Source: Anaerolineae bacterium (GTDB lineage: Bacteria; Chloroflexota; Anaerolineae; 4572-78; J111). From it: 64,000 nt of DNA. The stretch lies in NCBI GenBank assembly GCA_023382535.1, contig JAHDWA010000024.1, positions 62,001-126,000 of the forward strand, in the 5' to 3' direction. Positions 9,546 to 17,913 of the stretch are shown here, piece after piece (position 1 is the first letter of the stretch; the number at the start of each line of letters is the position of its first letter). A model generated the notes under the pieces. The model had not been told where the DNA came from and ran no database searches. It worked only from the letters and a program-made list of their open reading frames with translations. The position numbers were made by a program, and so were the translations under genes.

Positions 9546-10290
9546 TCACGGGAGAACCGCGCCGAGAAAGGTCAGGATGGCGCGATTAAATGGCTCCGGC
9601 CTTTGCAGCGGCGCGAAATGGCTTACGCCGCGTAAAAGGACAAATTCAGCGTCAGGGATGCTCTGAGCCAGATATTCGGCGTGGTCGCGCTGGATGAATT
9701 CATCCCCCTCAATGCGGACGATTGTCACGGGTACGCGGATCGCGGCCAACTCCTGTCTTGAGTAGTTGGGCTGGGTTCTTTGCATCAGGCCGACAGCCTC
9801 GGAAAAATCATCGAAGTCATCCGGTGTGGCCGAGAGATGGGCGTAGTCTTGCTTGTGGCGGTTGAAGCAGCGGCCGATTATCGGGGTGAAGACAAACTCC
9901 TTGGCGCCGCTCGGGTCCATATTGCAGCCAAAGAAGAATACACCGGCCACTTGAGCCGGGTTTTTTGAGGCCAGCACTGACGCGGTGCATGCCCCATCGC
10001 TCCAGCCCACCAGGCTGACCCTGGCTAGTTGCAATGCCCGCATCACGCTTGAAACATCGGAGGCCATCAGCTCATAGCTGTAAGGCCGGGCAGCGCGGGT
10101 ACTGCGGCCATGACCCCGGCTATCCATCACGACGACCCGATAGCCCCAATTGCCGCTGTGGCCGAGGCCGCCGTGCAAGAGGATCACAGGCGGGCCGGAG
10201 CCGTAACTGGCATACCAGATGCGAGCACCTTCATTTTCGACATAGCCTTGCTCATCGGTGACCGGCAGTGGAGCGGACCCCTCGCGGATC
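9546..10290 (-). pseudogene. alpha/beta-hydrolase, 5' end removed by a tnpB insertion
   Basis: The preserved frame encodes the hydrolase core: GPPVILLHGGLGHSGNWG (oxyanion loop), VVVMDSRGHGRS, the nucleophile elbow VGWSDGAC with Asp in place of Ser, and the late Asp/His pair (RIEGDEF, RGVSHFAPL). Upstream of the first possible start (GTG at 10187) the frame still reads hydrolase-like TIREGSAPLPVTDEQGYVENEGARIWYASYGSG up to ~10290, where tnpB sequence begins, so the true N-terminus is missing. The segment GNWGYRVVVMD is also shorter than usual, suggesting a ~12-residue internal deletion. Probably inactive. Confidence 0.65.
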
Positions 10291-11259
10291 GTGCTGGACT
10301 TTGAAAAGCAGCGGGTCGAGGTCCACCGGGCCGTCGATCTGGAAACCGGTCAGCCGGCCCAGGGCCTGCCCACGGCGGTTGACTTTGGGCTGACTGAAGT
10401 GATGACCGACTCCCAGGGCGATACCTGGGGAGACGGCTTTGGCAAAATTTTGAGTAAAGATTCCGAAGAGTTGAACCGGATCGATCGTCATCGCAATAAG
10501 TTGTACTCGGTCAGAAAAAAAGCCCGCCAGCACAAAGACCGGGCCAAAGCCCACCGGCTGCTTAAGTTCAACCTGGGCAAAAAGAAACAACGCCGCAAAC
10601 GACGCAAGATGCGAGCTACCCTGGCCCGGGTCATCAATACCGCCATGAACCAATTCTGGCGCAAAAAACAACCCCGCGTGATCATTTACGAGAATTTACG
10701 CAATCTGGGCGGCAAGTTCAAGAACGCACGGCTCAGCCGCCTGGTTAGTTTGTGGACGAACGGTCTGATCAAAGACCGTTTAACCTTCAAGGCATCGCTG
10801 AGATGTTCTCAGCGTCAGCAGACCACGCCCGCCTACTCCAGCCAAAGGTGTCCCGAATGCGGCTTTATCCATCCCCGAAACCGCAAGAAGGATGTCTTTA
10901 AGTGCCTCTTTTGTCAGCACGGTGGTGCGAGTGATAGCGTGGCCGCATGGAACCTGTTGGAATTCGGTCTTGATCCTGAGTTTGCCTTTTGGATGCCTAA
11001 AGAGCAGGTCAAGGCCCTCCTGTTAAACAGGTTTCGTCGCCGCTTGGAGAACTGGGATTTCTCCTTTCCCCCGGAGCAGGCCAACCTGGCCGTATTAGCC
11101 GAGGTGGGATTGGAGAGCCCGACCATCTGTTCCGGACCAGACTTGAGACGGGTGACTGCTCAACCCCTGATGGATGGGGGCGAGGTCAAACAGTCACGCC
11201 GGACAAGAGCGAAACTTCTGTCTCCTCCACGGAGGAACAGAGCCAAATCTAAACGGTAG
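10287..11259 (+). pseudogene. 5'-truncated tnpB (RNA-guided nuclease of an IS200/IS605/IS607-type element)
   Basis: About 324 residues remain. RuvC-I is seen as AVDFGLTEVMTD, RuvC-II as IIYENLRNLGG, the zinc ribbon as CPECG ... CLFCQ, and RuvC-III as ASDSVAAWNLL. A complete relative has a further ~130-150 N-terminal residues (wedge/REC part), absent here: the frame runs into hydrolase sequence at ~10287. No left-end motif like that before the other tnpB copies is present. The C-terminal tail after RuvC-III is long and basic (RRTRAKLLSPPRRNRAKSKR). Nuclease function is unlikely without the N-terminal lobe, although the catalytic residues are kept. Confidence 0.7.
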
Positions 11260-11306
11260 TTTTGTGTAGGTTTGGTGGAACAGAGCCGCTCGCCTTCCCT
11301 GTATCC

Positions 11307-12224
11307 TCACGGATGAACGCGGATGATCGTCTTCCCCGGGCGTCGTTCGGTCGAGTTGAAGGCGGCGACGGCATCGTCGAGGGCGGAGACGGTGCCGATG
11401 TTCGTGCGCAGCCGTCCGTCCCGCACTCGCTGAACGATCTCGCTCAGTTGGGCGCGATCGGATTCGACGACGAAGTCGACCGCCAAGCCGTCGGCGGGCC
11501 GCGCCTCGACCGGTCCGACGATGGACACGAGCGTTCCTCCGGCTCGAACCAGGCGCGCGGACCGCTTCCCGATGTCGCCGCCGATGAGATCGAACACGAG
11601 ATCGACTCCGCCGACGTCTTCCAGAACCTCGTTGTCGAGGTCGACGAACTCGTTCGCGCCGAAGTCGAGCGCCTTCTGACGATCGGCGGCGCGTCCGGTG
11701 CCGATGACGTAGGCGCCCGCCAATCGTGCGAGTTGCGTCACCATCGACCCAACTGCGCCGGCCGCGCCGTGCGCGATGACGCTCTGTCCTGCCCGAAGGC
11801 GGCCGTGCTCGAACAGTCCCTGCCACGCAGTCAGGCCCGAGATCGGCAGGCTCGCGCCCACCGTGAAGTCGACGTCGCCCGGCAGCGGCGCGAGGTTGCG
11901 TGCTTCGACGGCCGCGTACTCGGCCAGGGTGCCGTCGCGATACCAGTCCGTGAGGCCGAACACCCGCTGTCCGACCGACAGTCCCGTCGTGCCATAACCG
12001 AGGGCGGTGACCACTCCGGCCAGCTCGTGCCCGGGGATCGAGGGCGTTCGGTCACGGTCGGGGCGATCGGTCCAGGTCGAAGGCCAACTCAGCTCAGTGT
12101 TAACGAATCCCGAGGCATAAACCTGAACGACAACGTCGTTGATCGATGGCTGCGGCTCGGGCCGCTCCACCAGCTTCGTCCCGGCCGTTCCCGCAGCCTG
12201 GTCCGTCACCACTATCGCCTTCAT
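11307..12224 (-). CDS. NADPH:quinone-oxidoreductase-like MDR-family dehydrogenase
   Basis: A 305-residue zinc-independent medium-chain dehydrogenase/reductase. The N-terminal GroES-like domain contains PGHELAGVVTALGYGTTGLSVGQRVFG. The Rossmann domain carries the nucleotide-binding stretch VIAHGAAGAVGSMVTQLARLAGAYVIGTGR, and the C-terminus ends FNSTERRPGKTIIRV as in quinone oxidoreductases. No structural or catalytic zinc cysteines are present. A strong AAGGAGGTGACAG leader precedes the ATG. The gene is clearly GC-richer, with C/G in most third positions, than its neighbours, which suggests recent transfer, perhaps from an actinobacterium-like donor (inference). Confidence 0.88.
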   Translation of the reverse strand: MKAIVVTDQAAGTAGTKLVERPEPQPSINDVVVQVYASGFVNTELSWPSTWTDRPDRDRTPSIPGHELAGVVTALGYGTTGLSVGQRVFGLTDWYRDGTLAEYAAVEARNLAPLPGDVDFTVGASLPISGLTAWQGLFEHGRLRAGQSVIAHGAAGAVGSMVTQLARLAGAYVIGTGRAADRQKALDFGANEFVDLDNEVLEDVGGVDLVFDLIGGDIGKRSARLVRAGGTLVSIVGPVEARPADGLAVDFVVESDRAQLSEIVQRVRDGRLRTNIGTVSALDDAVAAFNSTERRPGKTIIRVHP

Positions 12225-12315
12225 CTGTCACCTCCTTGGCTCGAATATGATTACTTATAGAATTAACATTTCATAGCAAATCATAGCATATATTTGATAA
12301 CTTTTAGCGATGGTA

Positions 12316-12327
12316 GTACACTTGTTC
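12316..12327 (+). promoter_or_regulatory. LexA-like box (GTAC-ACTT-GTTC) in the IS607 left end
   Basis: One mismatch to GAAC-N4-GTTC, located 4 bases before the tnpA start. The same box occurs before the tnpB genes at 49458, 52868 and 59790. No Shine-Dalgarno is visible between box and ATG. Confidence 0.4.
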
Positions 12328-12331
12328 TATT

Positions 12332-12984
12332 ATGAAGCTGAGTGATTACGCTCGCAAGGCGGGCGTCTCCTACTATACCGACCGACACTGGTTTCACGCC
12401 GGTCAGATTTCCGGCTACCAGGCTCCCAGCGGCACGATCATTGTCACTGAAGGTGTTGAACCTGAAGTTCAAGTAGTGACCCCCCTCCCCCAACAAGTTA
12501 CCGTTTACGGGCGGGTGTCGGCCGCTGAAAACAAAGCCAACCTGGAATCACAGATCCAGCGTTTGCTGGACGCTTCGCGTGTGCGGCCAGAGGCTATCAA
12601 GTCAGCCATATCGCCAAAGAAATTGGCTCCGGGGTCAACGACAGCCGGCCCAAGCTTTTGAAACTTTTGACGAACCCGGAGGTGAGCCTGATCGTGGTTG
12701 AGCATAAAGACCGGCTGACCCGGTTTGGGTTCAACTATATTGAGCAGTTGCTGGTGATGCAAGGTCGGCAGATCGAAGTCATCAACCAGGCCGACGCTTC
12801 GACCGTGCTCAGCGCAGGAAATGGTAAGGATGACTTAATTCAGGATTTTGCCAGCATTGTGACCTCCTTTTGTGCTCGACTATATGGACAGCGGCGTTGT
12901 AAACGCACTCCAAAAAGCGTCGCGGAACGGATCATCGCGGAGTTGCGGAACAATGAAGAAAGCGATCACCCATCTGAAGTTTGA
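12332..12984 (+). pseudogene. tnpA: IS607-family TnpA serine recombinase, frameshifted
   Basis: The first frame gives a MerR-like helix-turn-helix (MKLSDYARKAGVSYYTDRHWFHAGQISGYQAPSGTIIV) and the start of the recombinase domain with the catalytic serine region (VYGRVSAAENKANLESQ). From about 12580 the homologous continuation is in another frame: GYQVSHIAKEIGSGVNDSRPKLLKLL ... IVVEHKDRLTRFGFNYIEQLL ... DFASIVTSFCARLYGQRRCKR. Joined, these make a normal-length TnpA of ~215 residues, so a single indel near 12575-12585 has split the gene. The 3' end overlaps the tnpB start. Confidence 0.75.
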
Positions 12985-14242
12985 CCGGGCCAACGACCGC
13001 AAACGCCATAAGTTAGATGAGTTGTCGGTCGAGTATCTGCGGGTCGTACAGCGGTATATCAATTGGTTGATTGACCACCAGCAGCGCGAGCCGAAGCGTT
13101 ATGCGCCCATTCCTGAAGCAGAAATCCCGACAGCCTTATCCGATCGCTGGCAGCGCTGTGGCTGGCAGCAGGCCTGCGGCATCGTTCAGTCCTGGTATTC
13201 TAATGAGCGAACGAATCGGCCCGTCTTGCATAACCTGTGCATTCAAGCGAATGCGAATGTGGTCAAGATCGAACCGCCTGAAAAGGCCAGCTCCTTCGAT
13301 TTGTGGCTGCGCATTTCCACTCTGGACAAAGGTAAACCTGTCCTCATTCCCCTGACCTTGTATGGTCGGGCCCAGGAGACTCTGACCCAATTCCCCAAGT
13401 TGTGCAGCTCCGTTACCCTCAACTGTCGTGACGGCGAGTGGTACGCCACCCTGGTCGTCGAGAAGCGCGGACCCAAGGCCAAAACCAAAGAGGTCATTGG
13501 TCACGACATCGGCCTGGTCAATATCCTCTCCAATTCGACCGGTCAGCGGTATGGTCAGATCAGTCCTCAGTTACGCCAACGGGTCGAACATTCTCAGGCC
13601 AGATACCGCCGTAAGCAGAAACTCAATGCCTGCTTGAAGCGCAAAGGCTTGCCCACGGTCAACCTGAGCGACCAACGCACCGAAGCCTTTGCCCGTAATG
13701 AAATCGGACGAGCCCTCAATCAGATGCTCAACGAGTTCCCGGAACGTGCAGCCGCGGCCCTGGAGAAACTGAGCGTCAAGGATATGAAATTTAAATCTCG
13801 CCAAATGAACCGCGTTCTGCGAGCCGGGCAGTTAGGTTATATCCGTGACCGGCTCAAGTTCAAACTCGATGAACGCGGCATTCGCTACCGCAGCGTGCAG
13901 CCGGCTTATTCCAGCCAGGAATGCTCGCAATGCGGTTTTACTTTTTCGTTGAACCGCCGCACCCAGGCTGACTTTGAATGCCTCTGGTGTGGTTTTCGGA
14001 CCCACGCGGACCACAATGCCTCGGTCGTCATCGCCGAACGTTTCGACGATGAGGCCCTCAACGCTCTGCCGTTCCGCGAGGTCCAAATGGAGTTGGCGCT
14101 GCGGTTCTTGCGTCAACTCCTGGGGGCTGGTAGGGCCTCCGCTGGGCTAGAACTGCAATCAGAAGTAACGATCTGGTTGCCGAGAGGTAAGGTGGTGGTG
14201 CCCGTGGGGCAGCCGCCACCGACAGTCAATCAGCCCAGTTAA
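12953..14242 (+). CDS. tnpB: TnpB RNA-guided endonuclease (IS607-associated)
   Basis: A 429-residue protein. The start at 12953 (MKKAITHLKFDRANDRK) places a typical TnpB N-terminal strand first. RuvC-I Asp is residue 185 (IGHDIGLVNI), RuvC-II Glu residue 271 (ALEKLSVKDM), the zinc ribbon is CSQCGF ... CLWCGF, and RuvC-III Asp is residue 353 (THADHNASVV). All catalytic residues are present, so the nuclease may be active. Known TnpB proteins use an omega RNA from the element's right end to cut DNA at matching sites. A C-terminal tail follows RuvC-III. The gene overlaps the end of tnpA. Confidence 0.85.
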   Translation: MKKAITHLKFDRANDRKRHKLDELSVEYLRVVQRYINWLIDHQQREPKRYAPIPEAEIPTALSDRWQRCGWQQACGIVQSWYSNERTNRPVLHNLCIQANANVVKIEPPEKASSFDLWLRISTLDKGKPVLIPLTLYGRAQETLTQFPKLCSSVTLNCRDGEWYATLVVEKRGPKAKTKEVIGHDIGLVNILSNSTGQRYGQISPQLRQRVEHSQARYRRKQKLNACLKRKGLPTVNLSDQRTEAFARNEIGRALNQMLNEFPERAAAALEKLSVKDMKFKSRQMNRVLRAGQLGYIRDRLKFKLDERGIRYRSVQPAYSSQECSQCGFTFSLNRRTQADFECLWCGFRTHADHNASVVIAERFDDEALNALPFREVQMELALRFLRQLLGAGRASAGLELQSEVTIWLPRGKVVVPVGQPPPTVNQPS

Positions 14243-14330
14243 GGTTGGCGCCCAAAGAGCAATATTTGCTAATACTTTGGGTAACTATTATATGTAGCGA
14301 GGAAGGTGCCAACCCACCTTCCGCTTGAAA
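14243..14330 (+). ncRNA. candidate omega RNA scaffold with pseudoknot
   Basis: Directly after the tnpB stop: GGTTGGC (14243-14249); hairpin 1 with CCCAAAG (14251-14257) pairing CTTTGGG (14275-14281) and an inner AGCA/TGCT; hairpin 2 with GGAAGGT (14301-14307) pairing ACCTTCC (14316-14322). The 8-base loop of hairpin 2 holds GCCAACC (14308-14314), a perfect complement of GGTTGGC, so a pseudoknot encloses hairpin 1. TnpB omega RNAs are known to start inside the 3' part of tnpB and to contain a pseudoknot before the guide. The 5' limit is unknown and probably lies within tnpB. Confidence 0.5.
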
Positions 14331-14523
14331 AAAAATTTTTGCCTCTTTAACAGAATCATGAGCAATCCGCATGGTTACAAGGCTCAGGCTTCAGTTGCCA
14401 CTCAGGCAGCCGTTTAATCGCGGCGCCGTAGCTCATTGAGCCACTTATTGAATTTATGTCGCCAATGGAGGGGGATTAGAAGAAAGAATCGAGAAAAAAC
14501 TAAACAAAAGAAGAATTCGATAA

Positions 14524-15021
14524 CTAAGCGAGATTAACCCAGATGTGTTCGACACGTATCCGGCGGTCAGTGCCGGTGCGGAAATTGCAATCTACGTGGG
14601 CATGACTGGAATGGGCGTTCACATAAAAAGAAGTGGTCAGCTTGATCCAAACGATGTCACTGGCCGAGACGCTCAAACTCTTGGATACAATGCGATGGTC
14701 GTCTACCCAATAGGCCGTACTGGAGTCGTGCCGGTGCTCGTCAACAATGGCCGTCACCTGCTCCCCATCCCAATAGTGCTGAAAGAGATCAAAGTGCAGT
14801 TTTAGCCGCAGTTCGGCGTGGGTAGAGGTGTACCAGTGATCGTGGGCACTAACGGCCACATCTCCCTGAAAATCAACGTGCGGTTCCACTAACAGCTCGC
14901 CGGCCCGGGGCGGAAAGTAATAAAACCAGAGGGTACAGTACTGGGGTGAGCCAGCCGTTGCCTCCCAGCCCCAGCCCTCACCGGTCTGATGGCTCTCAAA
15001 GTTGAATTCCCCCAAACCCAA
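14524..15021 (-). CDS. hypothetical protein, probably the C-terminal half of a split gene
   Basis: Not recognised. About 165 residues, beta-rich and aromatic, with many His and Trp (AHDHWYTSTHAELRLKLHFDLFQHYW, WVDDHRIVSKSLSVSASDIVWIKL). It lacks a good start: the first usable codon is a TTG without a Shine-Dalgarno, and the same frame is open upstream until a TAG at 15094-15096 that ends the preceding coiled-coil ORF. Reading through that TAG would give one ~289-residue protein. It lies beyond the IS607 right end, with ~180 bp of featureless DNA between. Confidence 0.4.
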   Translation of the reverse strand: MGLGEFNFESHQTGEGWGWEATAGSPQYCTLWFYYFPPRAGELLVEPHVDFQGDVAVSAHDHWYTSTHAELRLKLHFDLFQHYWDGEQVTAIVDEHRHDSSTAYWVDDHRIVSKSLSVSASDIVWIKLTTSFYVNAHSSHAHVDCNFRTGTDRRIRVEHIWVNLA

Positions 15022-15093
15022 GTTGAAGCCGCACGTTTCGGCGTTCCCCCACCCTTCCCACGCTGGTGGGAAAAGCCAGGTGTGCGAGCCAGC

Positions 15094-15393
15094 CTAGGCC
15101 GCCACTTGCTGCATCAGGATCGGCTCTTTACGTCCCCGCCGGGAAGGCGGAGGTTTGAGCTGACGAATTTCTTCGTGAGCGCGTTTAAGCTGTTGCGCTT
15201 CTTTGGCCTCTTCCTCCTCCAAGGCGCTGACGTTAATACCAGCCCGCTTGAGTTCTGCTTTGACCTGCTCATCAGTCCGCCCGGTACCTTTCATTATTCG
15301 CAGTTGGCGTTGGATTTCCTCAGCCTCATACTTCCAGTGAGCCTCGTCATCCTGGCGAAACTCTTGTAATTGAGCCTGAAACCGTTCTGGCAT
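15094..15393 (-). CDS. hypothetical coiled-coil protein, probably the N-terminal half of a split gene
   Basis: Not recognised. 99 residues, strongly charged and helical (FRQDDEAHWKYEAEEIQRQLRIMKG, EEEEAKEAQQLKRAHEEIRQLK), likely a coiled coil. GGGGGT lies a few bases before the ATG. It stops at a TAG in the same frame as the downstream 14524-15021 ORF, and the 24 codons between are coding-like, so this may be the 5' half of a gene interrupted by a nonsense mutation. Confidence 0.5.
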   Translation of the reverse strand: MPERFQAQLQEFRQDDEAHWKYEAEEIQRQLRIMKGTGRTDEQVKAELKRAGINVSALEEEEAKEAQQLKRAHEEIRQLKPPPSRRGRKEPILMQQVAA

Positions 15394-16018
15394 GATCTAC
15401 CCCCTATTATTTTTGATTGCAGTCTAAAAGATGGCTGCGCTAATGATTTCTGCTGAGAAACCGTATAAGTGCAAGGCCATGGACAGATGAAGCCGGCGGT
15501 CCTGCTACCAATGGTTAAGATGTGTTCAACGGGAGCCAGGACTTACTTCCATTAGCGGTCATAAGTAACAAGAAAGGGGTTAAAGTTATGGGGGATAAAA
15601 GGGGTGACTGAATGGCGTACGCTTCAGGCAACAAAATAAAGGGTGTTTTATTACCGGCCAGTAGAAATGTCAGGGATTAAGGAGTGGATTGCTTGGCGAG
15701 CAGCAGCATCGAGTGGAAATCATAGTAATCACACAGCAGTTTTATTGTACCCCTCGGTTTGCGCCGAGGCAAATAATTGCCAGAAGAAATTGGTGAAAAG
15801 CTAAAATTTGTCACTTTCTCACCAAATAGTTCACTCTCTCGGATCTGGTCCAAGCCGATATAGGCATCGGAGAATCAAAGAAATTACCTTGGCCGGCCCT
15901 CTGGAAAGAATTGATAGGATTATGCAAATATATGATACTGTTGGCGAACTATCAAGGGCAGTTTTTACACAGTCTGGACATGACCGAGATTTCTAGCAAC
16001 CACTCCACGTTGGTCATT
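15394..16018. other. intergenic, no gene recognised
   Basis: About 625 bases between the coiled-coil ORF and the creatininase-family gene. Short frames are present on both strands, but none has a ribosome-binding site together with a protein-like sequence. No RNA gene or clear terminator is seen. Confidence 0.5.
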
Positions 16019-16813
16019 TCACTCCTTCGCCTTGGCTTGCAGACCAAACTCAACTGCAAAAGCCTCGGCAAATCCAGCAAACACATCGCCTATAATCCGT
16101 TGTCCTTTTTCCACCGAAGCGCCAACAGCGGGTGCCAGAGCGCCGTTGCGGGTCACGACGTCGTCGGGGGTGGGAAAAACAGAGTATTTGGGATAGCGGG
16201 GGGCCGACTCGTCGGGTAATTTTGCCATATCCACGATGTCTGGACGCACCGCCAGCATCGCTGAGGTTTCTACTACGGCGGCGTGCTCAGGGTCCCATCC
16301 CGGAAATTTTCCATCAAAGATAGCGTCCAGAGTAGAATTCTCCACAAAATAACCCCAACTTGTCAGCAAGATTTTGCTCTCGCCTAACGCGCGTGCCCGC
16401 CGGGCCAGTTCAATGCCTTCGGTCAGGAAATGGTGATTTTCGAGATGGGAGTTAATCAGGACGATCCGCTGCACACCATGGCGCAGCAGTTCCTCCAGAA
16501 TGTCGCGGACGGTATAGCTGAGCGCATCTGCACTTATCGAAGTCGTGCCTGGAAACTTGTCACCGCCACCGATGGTTGCCTGAGAACGGTAGCCATAGGT
16601 AAGTGGAGGTAAGACTATCGCAGGATACATCTCGGCTAATCGTAGCGCTATCTCATAACCCATCATATAATCAAAGCCCAGCGGTAGATGGGGGCCATGC
16701 TCCTCAATTGCCCCGGCTACCAGTAGGAAGATGTAATTATCTTGCACTCGCTGGGCAAACTCCTGCCAGGTGAGATGAGCCATCAAACGTTTATCCAGAC
16801 CGATTGGGGTCAT
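16019..16813 (-). CDS. creatininase-family amidohydrolase
   Basis: A 264-residue cytoplasmic metal-dependent hydrolase. It shows the family metal-binding block GAIEEHGPHLPLGFDYMMG near residues 35-50, PPLTYGYRSQATIGGGDKFPGT, the NSHLENH motif (equivalent to NGHYEN of creatinine amidohydrolase and NGHGGN of other members) and a late ETSAMLAV glutamate. True creatininase opens creatinine to creatine; other members act on formamides and cyclic amides. GGAGG precedes the start at 16813. It was probably the last gene of the Rieske/ABC operon upstream, from which an IS701-like element beginning 30 bp before its ATG now separates it. Confidence 0.85.
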   Translation of the reverse strand: MTPIGLDKRLMAHLTWQEFAQRVQDNYIFLLVAGAIEEHGPHLPLGFDYMMGYEIALRLAEMYPAIVLPPLTYGYRSQATIGGGDKFPGTTSISADALSYTVRDILEELLRHGVQRIVLINSHLENHHFLTEGIELARRARALGESKILLTSWGYFVENSTLDAIFDGKFPGWDPEHAAVVETSAMLAVRPDIVDMAKLPDESAPRYPKYSVFPTPDDVVTRNGALAPAVGASVEKGQRIIGDVFAGFAEAFAVEFGLQAKAKE

Positions 16814-16842
16814 TATGATTCCTCCATTTTTGAACTGTATAT

Positions 16843-17881
16843 GAGTTATGCAGTTGCGTAAAATAGCTGTAAAATTAAAGGATGAATGCACCCAAAGTCA
16901 ACGAATACGATTACATTGATTTTCTGATCGGGACGCAGCAAGCCTATAGCTGCACAGAAGCAGCCCGAGTGCAACCAGACCAGGAAGCCGGACCGGCCCA
17001 CGATGCAGTCACACGGTTGACCCAACGGCTATTACCAACAACCGACCGTTTGTGGCAAGAAGCCAAAGAGCAGGTTGATCTGACCAAAGGGATACTCATT
17101 GGCGACGACAGCACGCTGGACAAATGGTACAGCCGCAAAATCGAGTTGGTGACGCGGCATTGGTCTGGCAAACATAAACGGGTGGTGTTGGGTATCAATC
17201 TGGTGACCTTGTTATGGACCGATGGTGAACGCTACATTCCGATTGATTATCGCATTTACAACAAAACCCAAGATGGTTTGACCAAGAATGACCATTTTCG
17301 AGACATGTTACAAATTGCTTATGAGCGGGGCTTCCGACCCGAGTGTGTCTGTTTCGATAGCTGGTATGCCAGTTTGGCCAATCTGAAACTGGTCAATCGT
17401 CTTTTTGGCCGCTGGCTGACCCGGCTAGAGGCTGACCGCCTGGTCAATCCTGACAAAACGGGCAATCGGCCCCTGGCTTCAGTGAATGTGGCGGCAACCG
17501 GCACGGTCGTTCATCTGAAGGGCTATGGCTTCATCAAGGTATTCAAGATCGTGGTTACAGAAAATCACATTGAATACTGGGCGACCAACGACTTAACGAT
17601 GACGGACCTAACCCGGCTCAAGTTTAGCCAATTCAGTTGGATGATCGAAACCTATCATCGCGGCATCAAACAATTTTGTGGCATTGAACGTTGTCAGGCT
17701 CGCTCGGCCACCGCGCAGCGCAATCATATTGAACTGGCCTTGCGTGCTTTTCTGCGTCTTGAGTTTCATTCTTTTGTTAAGGGCATCAGTTGGTTTGAGA
17801 CCAAAACTTCCATCATTCGGGATGCGGTTCGGGCCTATTTAGCTCACCCAGCTTATGTCTTTTAAGCCAACTGCGTAACTC
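16843..17881 (+). mobile_element. IS701-like insertion sequence
   Basis: Terminal inverted repeats are GAGTTATGCAGTTG at the left (16843-16856) and CAACTGCGTAACTC at the right (17868-17881), with one mismatch. It contains one transposase gene. No clean target duplication is visible next to these ends. Confidence 0.75.
16882..17865 (+). CDS. IS701-like DDE transposase
   Basis: A 327-residue protein that fills the element. The DDE motifs are ILIGDDSTLDK (first Asp), CVCFDSWYAS (second Asp) and WMIETYHRGIKQFCGIERCQAR (Glu in the Y-x-R-x6-E-like block). The sequence RHWSGKHKRVVLGINLVTLLWTDGERYIPIDYRIYNK is characteristic of IS701-type transposases. The frame is intact and the ATG lies 26 bp inside the left repeat, so it may be active. 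Family name is from memory of these motifs. Confidence 0.8.
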   Translation: MNAPKVNEYDYIDFLIGTQQAYSCTEAARVQPDQEAGPAHDAVTRLTQRLLPTTDRLWQEAKEQVDLTKGILIGDDSTLDKWYSRKIELVTRHWSGKHKRVVLGINLVTLLWTDGERYIPIDYRIYNKTQDGLTKNDHFRDMLQIAYERGFRPECVCFDSWYASLANLKLVNRLFGRWLTRLEADRLVNPDKTGNRPLASVNVAATGTVVHLKGYGFIKVFKIVVTENHIEYWATNDLTMTDLTRLKFSQFSWMIETYHRGIKQFCGIERCQARSATAQRNHIELALRAFLRLEFHSFVKGISWFETKTSIIRDAVRAYLAHPAYVF

Positions 17882-17913
17882 CTACTGTAATCAAACTAGG
17901 CCGATGATTCTGA

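Larger units (their letters stand above)
12303..14345 (+). mobile_element. IS607-type element (tnpA, tnpB, candidate omega RNA)
   Basis: A serine-recombinase-type tnpA and a tnpB lie in the order tnpA-tnpB, which defines IS607-family transposons. These elements have no terminal inverted repeats or target duplication, so the limits given are estimates: the left from the motif just before tnpA, the right from the end of the structured 3' region. tnpA is frameshifted, so autonomous movement is doubtful. Confidence 0.7.

Noticed and set aside
11194..12260. Long ORFs on both strands overlapping the quinone oxidoreductase gene
   Set aside because: They are very Arg/Asp-rich antisense or out-of-frame shadows produced by the high GC3 of the real gene.
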